From assembly GCF_001306115.1 (NCBI RefSeq), contig NZ_LGCL01000004.1, positions 1 to 64,000 of the forward strand: a stretch of DNA of 64,000 bases, read 5' to 3'. Origin of the DNA: Ornatilinea apprima (lineage in GTDB: Bacteria; Chloroflexota; Anaerolineae; Anaerolineales; Anaerolineaceae). A program made the position numbers and the translations under genes. Below are positions 32,416 through 40,599 of this stretch, in pieces (the first letter of the stretch is position 1; each line of letters starts with the position of its first letter). A model generated the notes under the pieces. That model ran no database searches. It saw only the letters and a program-made list of their open reading frames with translations, and was not told the origin of the DNA.

Positions 32416-33414
32416 TTGAACCCTTCTCTCTGCCCTCTCTGCCCTCCCACGGTGGACCTGGTGATTCCCATGTTCAATGAGGAAGCCGCCGCGGCCCTCT
32501 TTCACCAGCAGTTGAGCGAGGCCATCGCCGGGCTGCCTTACACCTTCAATATCTTATACGTCAACGACGGCTCGCGCGACCAGACCCAGGCCGTGCTGGA
32601 GCAGCTTGTCCAGGCCGACGCGCGCGTGCGCGTGATCGAACTCAGCCGCAACTTTGGGCACCAGGCCGCCCTCACCGCCGGGTTAGATCGTGCCTGCGGC
32701 GACTACACCATCACCCTCGACGGTGACGGCCAGCACCCCCCGGCGCTCATCTCCGAAATGCTGGCCCTGGCCGAACAGGGTTACGACATCGTGCTCACCC
32801 AGCGCGTGGAAGAGCAGGGCCTTACGCCCTTCAAACGCCTCACCTCGGCCCTCTTTTACCGGGTCATCAACCGCCTGGGCGAAACCCAAATTCTGCCCGG
32901 CGGTGCCGATTTTCGTCTGATGTCACGCGTGGTAGTTGAAAAGCTGCGCGGCATGCGCGAATATCACCGCTTTTTGCGCGGCATGGTGGCCTGGATGGGC
33001 TTCAAAACCATCATTCTGCCTTTCACCCCGCCCCAGCGCCTGGCCGGCGCCTCGAAGTATTCACTGCGAAAAATGCTGCGCCTGGGGATGAACGCCATCT
33101 TCTCCTTCTCCCTTATGCCCCTGTACGCCGCCGTCAGCATTGGTGCGCTGTTTCTGGTGCTGGCCCTCATCGAAGCCGTGTATGTGCTCAGTTTTTGGGT
33201 CACCGGCAACACCGCGCAACTGGCCCCCGGTTGGAGCTCGTTAATGTTCATGCTGTTGATCATTGGCGGCAGCCTGATGGTTACCCTGGGGCTGATCGGC
33301 ATTTATATCGGCTATATCTTCCAGGAAGTCAAACAGCGCCCCATATACCTCATCCGCAAAGCGATCTCCCAGAAACCTCCCCATGATGAAAACCCTCTTG
33401 ACCCGTCTGCGTAA
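32416..33414 (+). CDS. Polyprenyl-phosphate glycosyltransferase (GT2, PglA/ArnC type)
   Basis: A 332-residue enzyme. GT-A domain: VDLVIPMFNEE (about residues 12-23), VNDGSRDQT, TLDGDGQHPP (metal-binding DxD, about 95-104), and RGGADFRLMSR-type acceptor region. Two C-terminal membrane segments (about 235-260 and 270-295) follow, as in DPM1/ArnC/YfdH proteins. It loads a sugar on undecaprenyl phosphate on the inner side of the membrane. The start is TTG at 32416 or GTG at 32452; no ATG lies before the first strand. The end overlaps the next gene by 32 bases. Confidence 0.87.
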   Translation: MNPSLCPLCPPTVDLVIPMFNEEAAAALFHQQLSEAIAGLPYTFNILYVNDGSRDQTQAVLEQLVQADARVRVIELSRNFGHQAALTAGLDRACGDYTITLDGDGQHPPALISEMLALAEQGYDIVLTQRVEEQGLTPFKRLTSALFYRVINRLGETQILPGGADFRLMSRVVVEKLRGMREYHRFLRGMVAWMGFKTIILPFTPPQRLAGASKYSLRKMLRLGMNAIFSFSLMPLYAAVSIGALFLVLALIEAVYVLSFWVTGNTAQLAPGWSSLMFMLLIIGGSLMVTLGLIGIYIGYIFQEVKQRPIYLIRKAISQKPPHDENPLDPSA

Positions 33415-35431
33415 TTTTCAATTTCCAACCTGGAGCGTTCCGCTGGCTTTGCTGGCGGCCTGCGTGTTAAGCTACGGCATTCTCATCCCCTGGCTGGGAT
33501 TTTACTGGGATGACTGGGCCTTTGTGTGGATCTCGCAAAAGCTGGGCGCGCCCGGCCTGACGCGCTATTTTTCCACCAACCGTCCGGTGTGGGGCTGGCT
33601 CTACCAGCTCACCACCCCGCTGCTGGGCGAGCAGCCCTGGCACTGGCAGACCTTCGCGCTGGTCTTCCGCTGGCTCACCGGCATGGGCGTGTGGTGGCTG
33701 GTGAATCTATTGTGGCCGCGCCGCAAAGACGCCGCCCTGTGGGCCAGCCTGCTGTTTGTGCTTTACCCCGGCTTTACCCAGCAGCATATTGCCATCACCT
33801 ACGGGCACTTCTTTGTGGTGCTCAGCGCGCTGCTGATCTCCTTCTGCCTGACTGTGCTGGCCGTCAAAAATCCACAACGCGCCTGGCTGTACACCCCGCT
33901 GGCGCTGGTTCTGGCAGCGGCCAACCTGTTTATGATGGAATATTTCTTCATGCTCGAATTGCTGCGCCCGCTGGTGATCTGGCTGGCGCTGCCCGTCGAG
34001 AAGCAGAAGCGCCTGCGCCGCGCCGCCCTGGGGTGGATTCCCTATCTGCTGGTCTTTGTGGCGGCTTTCGTCTGGCGCACCTTTCTGTTCGAATATCAGA
34101 ACCAGAACTACGAAAACGTGCTGCTGGCGCAACTGCGCGCGCAACCCCTTCAGGCTATCGCCGGGCTGGCGCTGGCCGTGCTGCGCGATTTTTTCACCAC
34201 CGCCCTGGCCGCCTGGGGACGCGTCTTCTGGCTGCCCAACACCGTTGAACTAGGCCGCCGCACCACACAGGTGCTGGCGCTGCTGGTGGCCGCCAGCCTG
34301 GTGGGGCTGCTGGTGTATCTGCTGAAAACCAAACCCGAAGACGCGGACGACCACAAGCGGCGCGAGTCGCTGGCCATGCTGGCTTTTGGCCTGCTGGCGA
34401 TGCTCTTCGCCGGCGCGCCTTTCTGGATGACCAACCTCACTCCTTCGCTGATCTACCCCTCCAACCGCTTCACTCTGCCCTTCATGCTGGGCAGCAGCCT
34501 GGCGCTGGCGGCGCTGCTCAACTGGCTGCCGGGTCCGCGCTGGTACAAAGCCGGGCTGGTAGGCGTTTTCGCCGCGCTGGCCATCGGCGTGCACTTTCAG
34601 TCGGCCAATGAGTTTCGCCGCTCGTGGGACGTTCAGCGCGGCCTCTTCTGGCAGCTCGCCTGGCGCATGCCCGCCCTGGAGCCCGGCACCACCCTGCTGA
34701 CCAACGACCTGCCCACCGAGTTTTGCAGCGACAACTCGCTCACCTCGCCGCTCAATTGGCTGTTCGCCCCCGATAACAACAGCGCGCAGATGTCGTACAT
34801 GCTCTACTTCCCCACCGTGCGCCTCGAGCTGGGCCTCAAAGACCTGCGCCCCGGCCTGCCCATTGAGCAGAATTACCTGGCCTCCACCTTCAGCGGCAGC
34901 ACGTCGGACGTGGTGGCGGTGCAGTACGCGCCCCCGGCCTGCCTGCGCGTGCTGGACCCTGAAATTGAGCCACTCAACAAGATGATCCCCGAGCTGATGC
35001 GCGTCTCCGCCGAGCTGACCGACACGGCGCGCATCAACGCCGTTCCCGCAGACCAGTCCGCCCGCCCGCCCGCCGCCATTTTCGGCAGCGAACCGGCGCA
35101 CAATTGGTGTTATTATTATCAAAAGGCCGACCTGGCGCGCCAGTTGGGGGATTGGCCGCAGGTAGCCGCCCTGGGAGACGAGGCCTTTGCCCTGGGTGAT
35201 TACCCCAACGACCCGATGGAACGCCTGCCATTCATTGAAGGCTACGCCCACACCGGCAGTTGGGAGCGCGCCCTGGAACTCAGCCGTGAATCCCAGGCGA
35301 TTACCCCCTTTATGCAGGAACCGCTCTGCCGTCTGTGGCAGCGTATTGACAACCAGACGCCCGCGTCACCCGAAAAAGACACCGCCCTGACAACCGCGCT
35401 GGGCGAGCTGGGCTGCGGCGCGAGCCAGTAA
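33383..35431 (+). CDS. Large membrane protein, probable GT-C glycosyltransferase
   Basis: A 682-residue protein. The N-terminal ~430 residues have about 10-12 membrane segments, with FYWDDWAFVW in the first outer loop (about residues 35-44). This is an Asp-Asp-Trp arrangement typical of polyprenyl-sugar-using GT-C enzymes. The C-terminal ~240 residues are soluble and probably outside the cell, with a helical TPR-like stretch near the end. It overlaps the GT2 gene by 32 bases and is followed by galE, so it likely uses the lipid-linked sugar made by the GT2. The substrate is unknown. Confidence 0.7.
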   Translation: MMKTLLTRLRNFQFPTWSVPLALLAACVLSYGILIPWLGFYWDDWAFVWISQKLGAPGLTRYFSTNRPVWGWLYQLTTPLLGEQPWHWQTFALVFRWLTGMGVWWLVNLLWPRRKDAALWASLLFVLYPGFTQQHIAITYGHFFVVLSALLISFCLTVLAVKNPQRAWLYTPLALVLAAANLFMMEYFFMLELLRPLVIWLALPVEKQKRLRRAALGWIPYLLVFVAAFVWRTFLFEYQNQNYENVLLAQLRAQPLQAIAGLALAVLRDFFTTALAAWGRVFWLPNTVELGRRTTQVLALLVAASLVGLLVYLLKTKPEDADDHKRRESLAMLAFGLLAMLFAGAPFWMTNLTPSLIYPSNRFTLPFMLGSSLALAALLNWLPGPRWYKAGLVGVFAALAIGVHFQSANEFRRSWDVQRGLFWQLAWRMPALEPGTTLLTNDLPTEFCSDNSLTSPLNWLFAPDNNSAQMSYMLYFPTVRLELGLKDLRPGLPIEQNYLASTFSGSTSDVVAVQYAPPACLRVLDPEIEPLNKMIPELMRVSAELTDTARINAVPADQSARPPAAIFGSEPAHNWCYYYQKADLARQLGDWPQVAALGDEAFALGDYPNDPMERLPFIEGYAHTGSWERALELSRESQAITPFMQEPLCRLWQRIDNQTPASPEKDTALTTALGELGCGASQ

Positions 35432-35452
35432 TCTGAATTCAGGAGGGACGTT

Positions 35453-36469
35453 ATGAAATTTCTCATCACCGGCGGGGCCGGGTATATTGGCAGCACCATC
35501 GCTTCGGCGCTGATCGACAGCGGCCACACCCCCGTCATTCTCGATTCGCTGGTCCGCGGGCGGGTTGAGTTTACCCGCGACCGCATCTTCTACCAGGGCG
35601 ACATTGCCGACCGGGCGCTGATTGAGCGTATTTTCAAAGAGCACCCCGATATTCAAGCCACCGTGCACTGCGCCGCGCTGATCATCGTGCCCGAGTCGAC
35701 CGCCATGCCCTACGAATATTACCGTGAGAACGTGTCCAAATCAGTGGAGCTGTTCAAAACCCTCTCCGACCTGGGCTACGGCAAGGTGGTCTTCAGCTCT
35801 TCTGCTTCGCTCTACGACACCGTGCCGGGTTATATGGTGGTGGAAGATTCACCGCTGCGCCCCGGCAGCCCCTACGCGCGCACCAAGTACATGATGGAAA
35901 TGGTGCTGAAAGACTTCTGCGCCGCCTATAACATGAAAGGCATCGCCCTGCGCTACTTCAACCCCATCGGCGCCGACCCGAAAATGCGCACCGGCCTGCA
36001 GATCCGCTACCCCTCGCTGGTGATTGGCAAGCTGGTACAGACCGCCCTGGGTGAGCTGGACGAGTTTCTCATCACCGGCACCGGTTGGCCCACGCGAGAT
36101 GGCACGGGCATCCGCGATTATGTGCACGTCTGGGATCTGGCGCAAGCACATGTGAAAGCCATCACCGACTTCGACGCGGTGTTCGAGCGCGCCGGAAACC
36201 CGACCGACAACTACCTGGTAATCAACCTGGGCACCGGCAACGGAGTGACGGTCAAAGAGCTGCTCAGCGCCTTTGAACGCGTCTACGGGCAGGAGATCAA
36301 CAAGCGCGAAGCGCCCCCGCGCCCCGGCGACGTGGCCGGCGCTTACGCCAACCGCGACCGCGCCAAGGCCCTGTTGGGCTGGGAGCCGCAGCTCAGCATT
36401 GAGCAGTGCATTGCAGACGCGCTCAAATGGGGCGAGCTGCGCAACAGCATTTTGCATTGGGACGATTAA
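35453..36469 (+). CDS. galE: UDP-glucose 4-epimerase
   Basis: A 338-residue extended SDR enzyme of GalE type. The NAD-binding GGAGYIGST is at residues 7-15, the catalytic Ser is in VFSSSASLY (about residue 105-113), and the YxxxK pair is in SPYARTKYMMEM (about 139-150). ALRYFNPIGAD and the C-terminal PPRPGDVAGAYANRDRAKALLGW are family features. It interconverts UDP-glucose and UDP-galactose (or the GlcNAc/GalNAc pair). AGGAGGG precedes the ATG, 21 bases after the membrane GT gene; it supplies the sugar donor of the operon. Confidence 0.94.
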   Translation: MKFLITGGAGYIGSTIASALIDSGHTPVILDSLVRGRVEFTRDRIFYQGDIADRALIERIFKEHPDIQATVHCAALIIVPESTAMPYEYYRENVSKSVELFKTLSDLGYGKVVFSSSASLYDTVPGYMVVEDSPLRPGSPYARTKYMMEMVLKDFCAAYNMKGIALRYFNPIGADPKMRTGLQIRYPSLVIGKLVQTALGELDEFLITGTGWPTRDGTGIRDYVHVWDLAQAHVKAITDFDAVFERAGNPTDNYLVINLGTGNGVTVKELLSAFERVYGQEINKREAPPRPGDVAGAYANRDRAKALLGWEPQLSIEQCIADALKWGELRNSILHWDD

Positions 36470-36485
36470 CCCGAGTGAATTGAGA

Positions 36486-36522
36486 AAACCGGTCTCCCCT
36501 TATTGAAGGGAGACCGGTTTTT
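36486..36522 (+). terminator. Terminator of the glycan operon
   Basis: A 13-bp stem (AAACCGGTCTCCC / GGGAGACCGGTTT) is followed by TTTTT, 17 bases after the galE stop. It could work in both directions. Confidence 0.9.
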
Positions 36523-36553
36523 AAGTCTTTTTTCGCTATGATTTTCAAGGACA

Positions 36554-36968
36554 GGTAGGGTGGGTGCAGGGGCGCGAGGATGTTGGCACTTTGGCAAGTT
36601 GGCAGCCCCGAAACCCACCAATCAGCATATCTGGATTCAACGGCGGGTTTCGGGCGGGGACAAAATGGTTTTAACGCAATCCAGGTCATCCGACCCAAAA
36701 ACATACTTGTAGGTCGGCTTGAGCGGCGGGGGGATTGGTGAAGGTGAATGGCATGATCGCCGCGCGAAAGCCGACGATTCCGTAATTGATAAGCAAGGTT
36801 GGCAATACGTAGACCCCATCCCGGCCTTCCCCGGCAAGCCAGGGAAGGTGCCTTGGGGTTGAGGCCCGGCTTCTTTCGTGGGGGCGGACGGCCGTCCGCC
36901 CCATGAAACCAAACCCCCTCCCTGAAATGCCTTTTCCAGCATGTTGGGATGGGCTTGGGGTGGGGTCC
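36554..36968. repeat. Composite intergenic repeat cluster (types 1, 2, 4 and 3)
   Basis: Type 1 at 36554-36708 (GTAGGGTGGGTGCAGGG, CCCGAAACCCACC facing GGCGGGTTTCGGGCGG). Type 2 at 36709-36863, closely matching 30828-30985. A perfect 22-base type 4 palindrome at 36881-36902 (half GGGGCGGACGG). Type 3 at 36913-36968. The four are nested head to tail with few bases between. Confidence 0.82.
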
Positions 36969-37045
36969 GCATCCTGCCGAAGCCAATCCGCCCCGCGCGT
37001 GAGGAAAAAAACCATCTGTTTGCCTGACAATTTGATCAAAAACGT

Positions 37046-37074
37046 TTGTTTTTTTAATTCAGTCTCTGTATAAT
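37046..37074 (+). promoter_or_regulatory. Promoter of the BMP-type ABC transporter operon
   Basis: TTGTTT (37046-37051), a 17-base spacer and a consensus TATAAT (37069-37074). The transcript would begin near 37081, giving a leader of about 190 bases before the first start codon. Confidence 0.7.
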
Positions 37075-37271
37075 ATTTTCACATCACGAATTATTGGCTT
37101 ATCTGAATAGCTGGGTCGCCTTTAATGGTGGAACGCTCTTACTGTATCCGTTACCTTTCGTCAGAAAGACGCCTGAATGAGCTGTTTATCTCCTGGCCTT
37201 CTCTACCCGCCATTTTTCCACAAGATAAGAACAACCTGTAAACCACCTTACGCGAAAGGGGTCTAGTCAAC
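37075..37271 (+). promoter_or_regulatory. Long 5' leader of the ABC transporter operon
   Basis: 197 bases between promoter and first gene, without repeat elements. A short hairpin CTTTC-GTCA-GAAAG is at about 37156-37169. I do not recognise a known riboswitch; the purine aptamer motifs expected for a nucleoside carrier are not evident. Confidence 0.35.
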
Positions 37272-38351
37272 ATGCCGGAAAAACCGGACCTTAAACGTAT
37301 CCTTAACCGCACGATAGAAGCCCTGCTCCCCCTGGTTGGCTTGCTGCTGGCCCTGTTGATTGGCGCCGGAATGCTGCTCGCGCTGGAAGTCAACCCACTG
37401 GTTGCATACAGTGCGCTCATCGACGGCGCAGTCGGTGGCACATCCAGCATCACCCAAACACTGGTCAAAGCCACCCCGCTGCTGCTGGTTGGCCTGGGCG
37501 TGGTTATCTCCTATCGTGGGGGTGTGATCAACATCGGTGGCGAAGGGCAGCTGATTGTGGGCGCCCTGGCTGCCACCGCCCTGGCGATTGGCTTCAACCA
37601 CCTGCCGCGTATCATCCTGCTGCCGTCCTGCCTGATTGTGGGGGCGGCAGCGGGTGCGTTATGGGGTGGCATCCCCGGCTTGCTTAAGTCTCGCATGGAA
37701 GTGAACGAGATCTTGAGCACGGTGATGATGAACGCCATTGCCCTGCAGTTCTCCAACTTTCTGCTGCGCGGCCCCATGATTGACCCGGCCGAGATCGAAG
37801 CCGGCACGCGCATCGCCCAATCGGCGCTGCTGCCCGAAGCGGCCTGGCTTACCCGCCTGGTTCCCAAAACCCTGCTGCACAGCGGCGCTATTCTGGCGGT
37901 GATTTTGGCCGTGGCGGTGTACGTCTTCCTGTGGCGCACCACCATCGGCTACCGCATCCGCGCCGTGGGGCTTAACCCGCACGCCAGCCGCTACGCCGGC
38001 ATCAACGTGCCCTTCTATCAGGCCATCTCCCTCACCCTGGGCGGCCTGTTCGCCGGGCTGGCCGGCGCGGTGGAAGTGATGGGCGTGCAGCACCGCATGC
38101 TCGAAGGCCTTTCGGGCGGCTACGGCTTCTCTGGCATTGTGGCCGCCCTCTTCGGCCAACTGCACCCGCTGGGAACCATCCCGGCCTCGGTGCTGTTTGG
38201 CGGCTTAATTGTGGGCGGCAATAAAATGCAGCGAGCGGTGCAGGTGCCTTCCTCGCTCATCACCGCCATGTTGGGATTAATGGTTCTATTTGTGGTGAGT
38301 GCCAACATCTGGGCGCGCGTGCGCGCCCGCAGGAGGGAAATGCATGAGTAA
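37272..38351 (+). CDS. BMP-family ABC transporter permease (YufP type)
   Basis: A 359-residue permease of the branched-chain-amino-acid/ribose superfamily as used by nucleoside importers. It has about 9-10 membrane segments and the cytoplasmic signature GGVINIGGEGQLIVGALAAT (about residues 78-97). MEVNEILSTVMMNAIALQ and AVGLNPHASRYAGINV are conserved loops for contact with the ATPase. It forms the channel with the next permease. The last codons overlap the following gene by 8 bases. Confidence 0.92.
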   Translation: MPEKPDLKRILNRTIEALLPLVGLLLALLIGAGMLLALEVNPLVAYSALIDGAVGGTSSITQTLVKATPLLLVGLGVVISYRGGVINIGGEGQLIVGALAATALAIGFNHLPRIILLPSCLIVGAAAGALWGGIPGLLKSRMEVNEILSTVMMNAIALQFSNFLLRGPMIDPAEIEAGTRIAQSALLPEAAWLTRLVPKTLLHSGAILAVILAVAVYVFLWRTTIGYRIRAVGLNPHASRYAGINVPFYQAISLTLGGLFAGLAGAVEVMGVQHRMLEGLSGGYGFSGIVAALFGQLHPLGTIPASVLFGGLIVGGNKMQRAVQVPSSLITAMLGLMVLFVVSANIWARVRARRREMHE

Positions 38352-39276
38352 TCTCTTTACCTTACCCGTCCTGTTAGGCATTCTGTATTCGGGAATCCGT
38401 CTGGCAACCCCATATCTCTACGCCGCCATTGGCGAAACCTTCGCGCAGCGCTCGGGGGTGCTCAACCTGGGTGTTGAAGGCATCATGCTGATGGGCGCGT
38501 ATACCGGCTTTCTGGTGGCGCAAAAAAGCGGCAATCTGTGGCTGGGGCTGCTGGCCGCGGCGGCCACCGGCCTGTTGATGGGATTGATGATGGCCGTTGT
38601 CAGCGTTACTTTGCAGGCTGAACAGGGCATCAGCGGCATTGGCTTGCAGTTATTTGGGTTAGGCCTCTCTACTCTGCTTTACAAGAAAACGTTGGGCGGG
38701 GTTGAATCGATTACCGGCTTCCAGCCCATTAAAATTCCACTGTTGGGCGACCTGCCCTATGTGGGCGATGTGCTTTTCAGGCACAATCTGCTGGTCTACG
38801 GCGCGTTCCTGCTGGTGCCGGTGGCCGCTTTCATCCTTAATAAAACCACGTTTGGCCTCAAAGTCCGCGCAGTGGGGCAGAACCCGCAAGCCGCCGACAC
38901 CCTGGGTGTTAATGTCACCCGTATTCGCTATACCACAGTGATGATTGGGGGTACCCTGGCCGGTATTGCCGGGGCGTCGCTTTCAATCGCTCTGATTAAC
39001 CTCTTTCAAGAGAACATGACCAACGGCATGGGGTTCATTGCCGTGGCGCTGGTCTATTTTGGCAGCTGGCGTCCGTTGGGTGTGCTGGGCGGCGCGCTGC
39101 TCTTCAGCTTTGTCAACGCCCTGCAGTTGTGGGTGCAGGTGCTGGGCATTCCGCTGCCGTCCGATATTGCGGTGATGATGCCTTACCTGCTGACGATTTT
39201 CGCGCTCGCGGTATCGGTTAATCGCACCAGCAAACCCGCGGCGCTGACCAAACCGTTCCAGCGCGGCGAAAGCTGA
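38344..39276 (+). CDS. BMP-family ABC transporter permease (YufQ type)
   Basis: A 310-residue second permease. The signature GVLNLGVEGIMLMGAYTGFLVA (about residues 38-59) and the coupling loop AVGQNPQAADTLGVNVTRIRY (about 176-196) parallel those of its partner. The start was set at MSNLFTLP (38344), which has AGGAGGGAAATGC upstream and overlaps the previous stop by 8 bases; the open upstream frame is not used. Together with YufP-type permease, ATPase and BMP lipoprotein it should import nucleosides or a related solute. Confidence 0.92.
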   Translation: MSNLFTLPVLLGILYSGIRLATPYLYAAIGETFAQRSGVLNLGVEGIMLMGAYTGFLVAQKSGNLWLGLLAAAATGLLMGLMMAVVSVTLQAEQGISGIGLQLFGLGLSTLLYKKTLGGVESITGFQPIKIPLLGDLPYVGDVLFRHNLLVYGAFLLVPVAAFILNKTTFGLKVRAVGQNPQAADTLGVNVTRIRYTTVMIGGTLAGIAGASLSIALINLFQENMTNGMGFIAVALVYFGSWRPLGVLGGALLFSFVNALQLWVQVLGIPLPSDIAVMMPYLLTIFALAVSVNRTSKPAALTKPFQRGES

Positions 39277-39381
39277 TGGCTAGCCATCGATCAAAAGGAG
39301 GGAACCCGAAGAAAAAATGTCGTTTGCTTTCTCTTACCCAACTGTTATTTGCTCAACCCTAATCAGGAGGAAGAAAATCGT

Positions 39382-40476
39382 ATGAAGTCCAAATTGTTTG
39401 TTGGCGTTGTATTGATGGTCTTGCTGGCTGTGATGGTAGCCGGCTGCGCGGCCCCCACACCCGAAGTAATCGAAAAAGAGGTTACCCGTGTAGTGGAAGG
39501 CGAAAAAGTAGTGGAAGAAGTGGTGGTAACCGCTACGCCAGCCCCCGAAGTGAAAGAGACCTTCCGTGTCGCTGTGGTGATGCCCAGCTCGATCACCGAC
39601 ATGGCCTTCAGCCAGTCCTTCTATGAGGGCCTGCTGAAAGTGCAAGAAGAGATGGGCGGCCCCCAGGCAATGGAAATTGCCTACTCGGAAGGCATGTTCA
39701 ACGTGCCGGATGCCGCCGCGGCCCTGCGCGACTACGCCTCAGAGGGTTACGACCTGGTGGTTGCCCACGGTTCGCAGTACGGCACCTCGCTGTCGCAAGT
39801 GGCCCCCGACTTCCCCGACACCAGCTTTGCCTGGGGTACTTCGATTGACACCTTCCAGGCCCAGGGCATTGAGAACGTGTTTGCTTACCAGGCTGAAGCC
39901 CAGGAAGGCGGCTACGTTCTGGGCACCATCGCCGCCCTGATGTCGGAAAGCGGCGTGCTGGGCGTGAGCGGACCGGTGGAAGCCGGCGACGCCAAACTGT
40001 ATGTGGACGGCTTCGCCGCTGGCGCGAAATCTGCCAACCCGAACGTGAATGTGCAGATCTCTTACACGGGCTCCTTCTCGGATGTTTCGCTGATGGCCAC
40101 CGCCGCCGAAACCCACATGAGCGCCGGTGCCGACATGCTCACCGGCTCTTCGCAGTCGGTGGTGGGCGCGATTGGCATTGCCAAAGACAACGGCGGCAAG
40201 TGGTTCGGCACCCAGTGGGATCAGACCGCTCTGGCCCCCGATACCGTCGTAGCCAGCCAGGTGTATGACTGGACCGGTATCATCAAAGACATGATCGAAA
40301 GCCACAACGCCGGTGTGATGGGCGGTAAAGCCTACACCCTCACCTTCAAGAACGGCGGTCTGGTGATCGCCTACAACCCGGCGATTGAAGTTCCCGCCGA
40401 GATCAAAGCCGCGGCCGACGCTGCCATCCAGGGCATTATGGACGGCACCATCGATCCGCTGGCGGTTGCCGAGTAA
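39382..40476 (+). CDS. BMP-family substrate-binding lipoprotein
   Basis: A 364-residue protein. It has a lipoprotein signal of about 20 residues ending VMVAGC, so Cys21 is probably lipidated. A charged, low-complexity linker follows (EVIEKEVTRVVEGEKVVEEVVVTATPAP), then the BMP (basic membrane protein / PnrA) fold starting FRVAVVMPSSITDMAFSQSFYEGL. Relatives bind purine nucleosides. AGGAGGAAG precedes the ATG of MKSKLF. It lies between the permeases and the ATPase, an order that differs from the usual BMP-ATPase-permease-permease. Confidence 0.93.
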   Translation: MKSKLFVGVVLMVLLAVMVAGCAAPTPEVIEKEVTRVVEGEKVVEEVVVTATPAPEVKETFRVAVVMPSSITDMAFSQSFYEGLLKVQEEMGGPQAMEIAYSEGMFNVPDAAAALRDYASEGYDLVVAHGSQYGTSLSQVAPDFPDTSFAWGTSIDTFQAQGIENVFAYQAEAQEGGYVLGTIAALMSESGVLGVSGPVEAGDAKLYVDGFAAGAKSANPNVNVQISYTGSFSDVSLMATAAETHMSAGADMLTGSSQSVVGAIGIAKDNGGKWFGTQWDQTALAPDTVVASQVYDWTGIIKDMIESHNAGVMGGKAYTLTFKNGGLVIAYNPAIEVPAEIKAAADAAIQGIMDGTIDPLAVAE

Positions 40477-40495
40477 TTTCTTTTGCTGCGCACGC

Positions 40496-40519
40496 GCCGG
40501 TCAGCTTCGGCTGACCGGC
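40496..40519 (+). promoter_or_regulatory. UUCG-capped hairpin between BMP and ATPase genes
   Basis: GCCGGTCAGC, TTCG, GCTGACCGGC: a perfect 10-bp stem with a very stable UUCG loop, 20 bases after the BMP stop, without a T-run. Such hairpins commonly protect the highly expressed binding-protein part of the message. Confidence 0.7.
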
Positions 40520-40599
40520 CGTTCTCAGGGCTGCGGTGCCGAGCCGCACGGCAGCCGCGGGAACGGATACCTTTCAATATTGGAAGAGGATAGAAAGCC

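Noticed and set aside
37075-37271. Purine or other known riboswitch
   Set aside because: The conserved loop sequences expected for the purine aptamer were not found. It was kept only as an unexplained leader.
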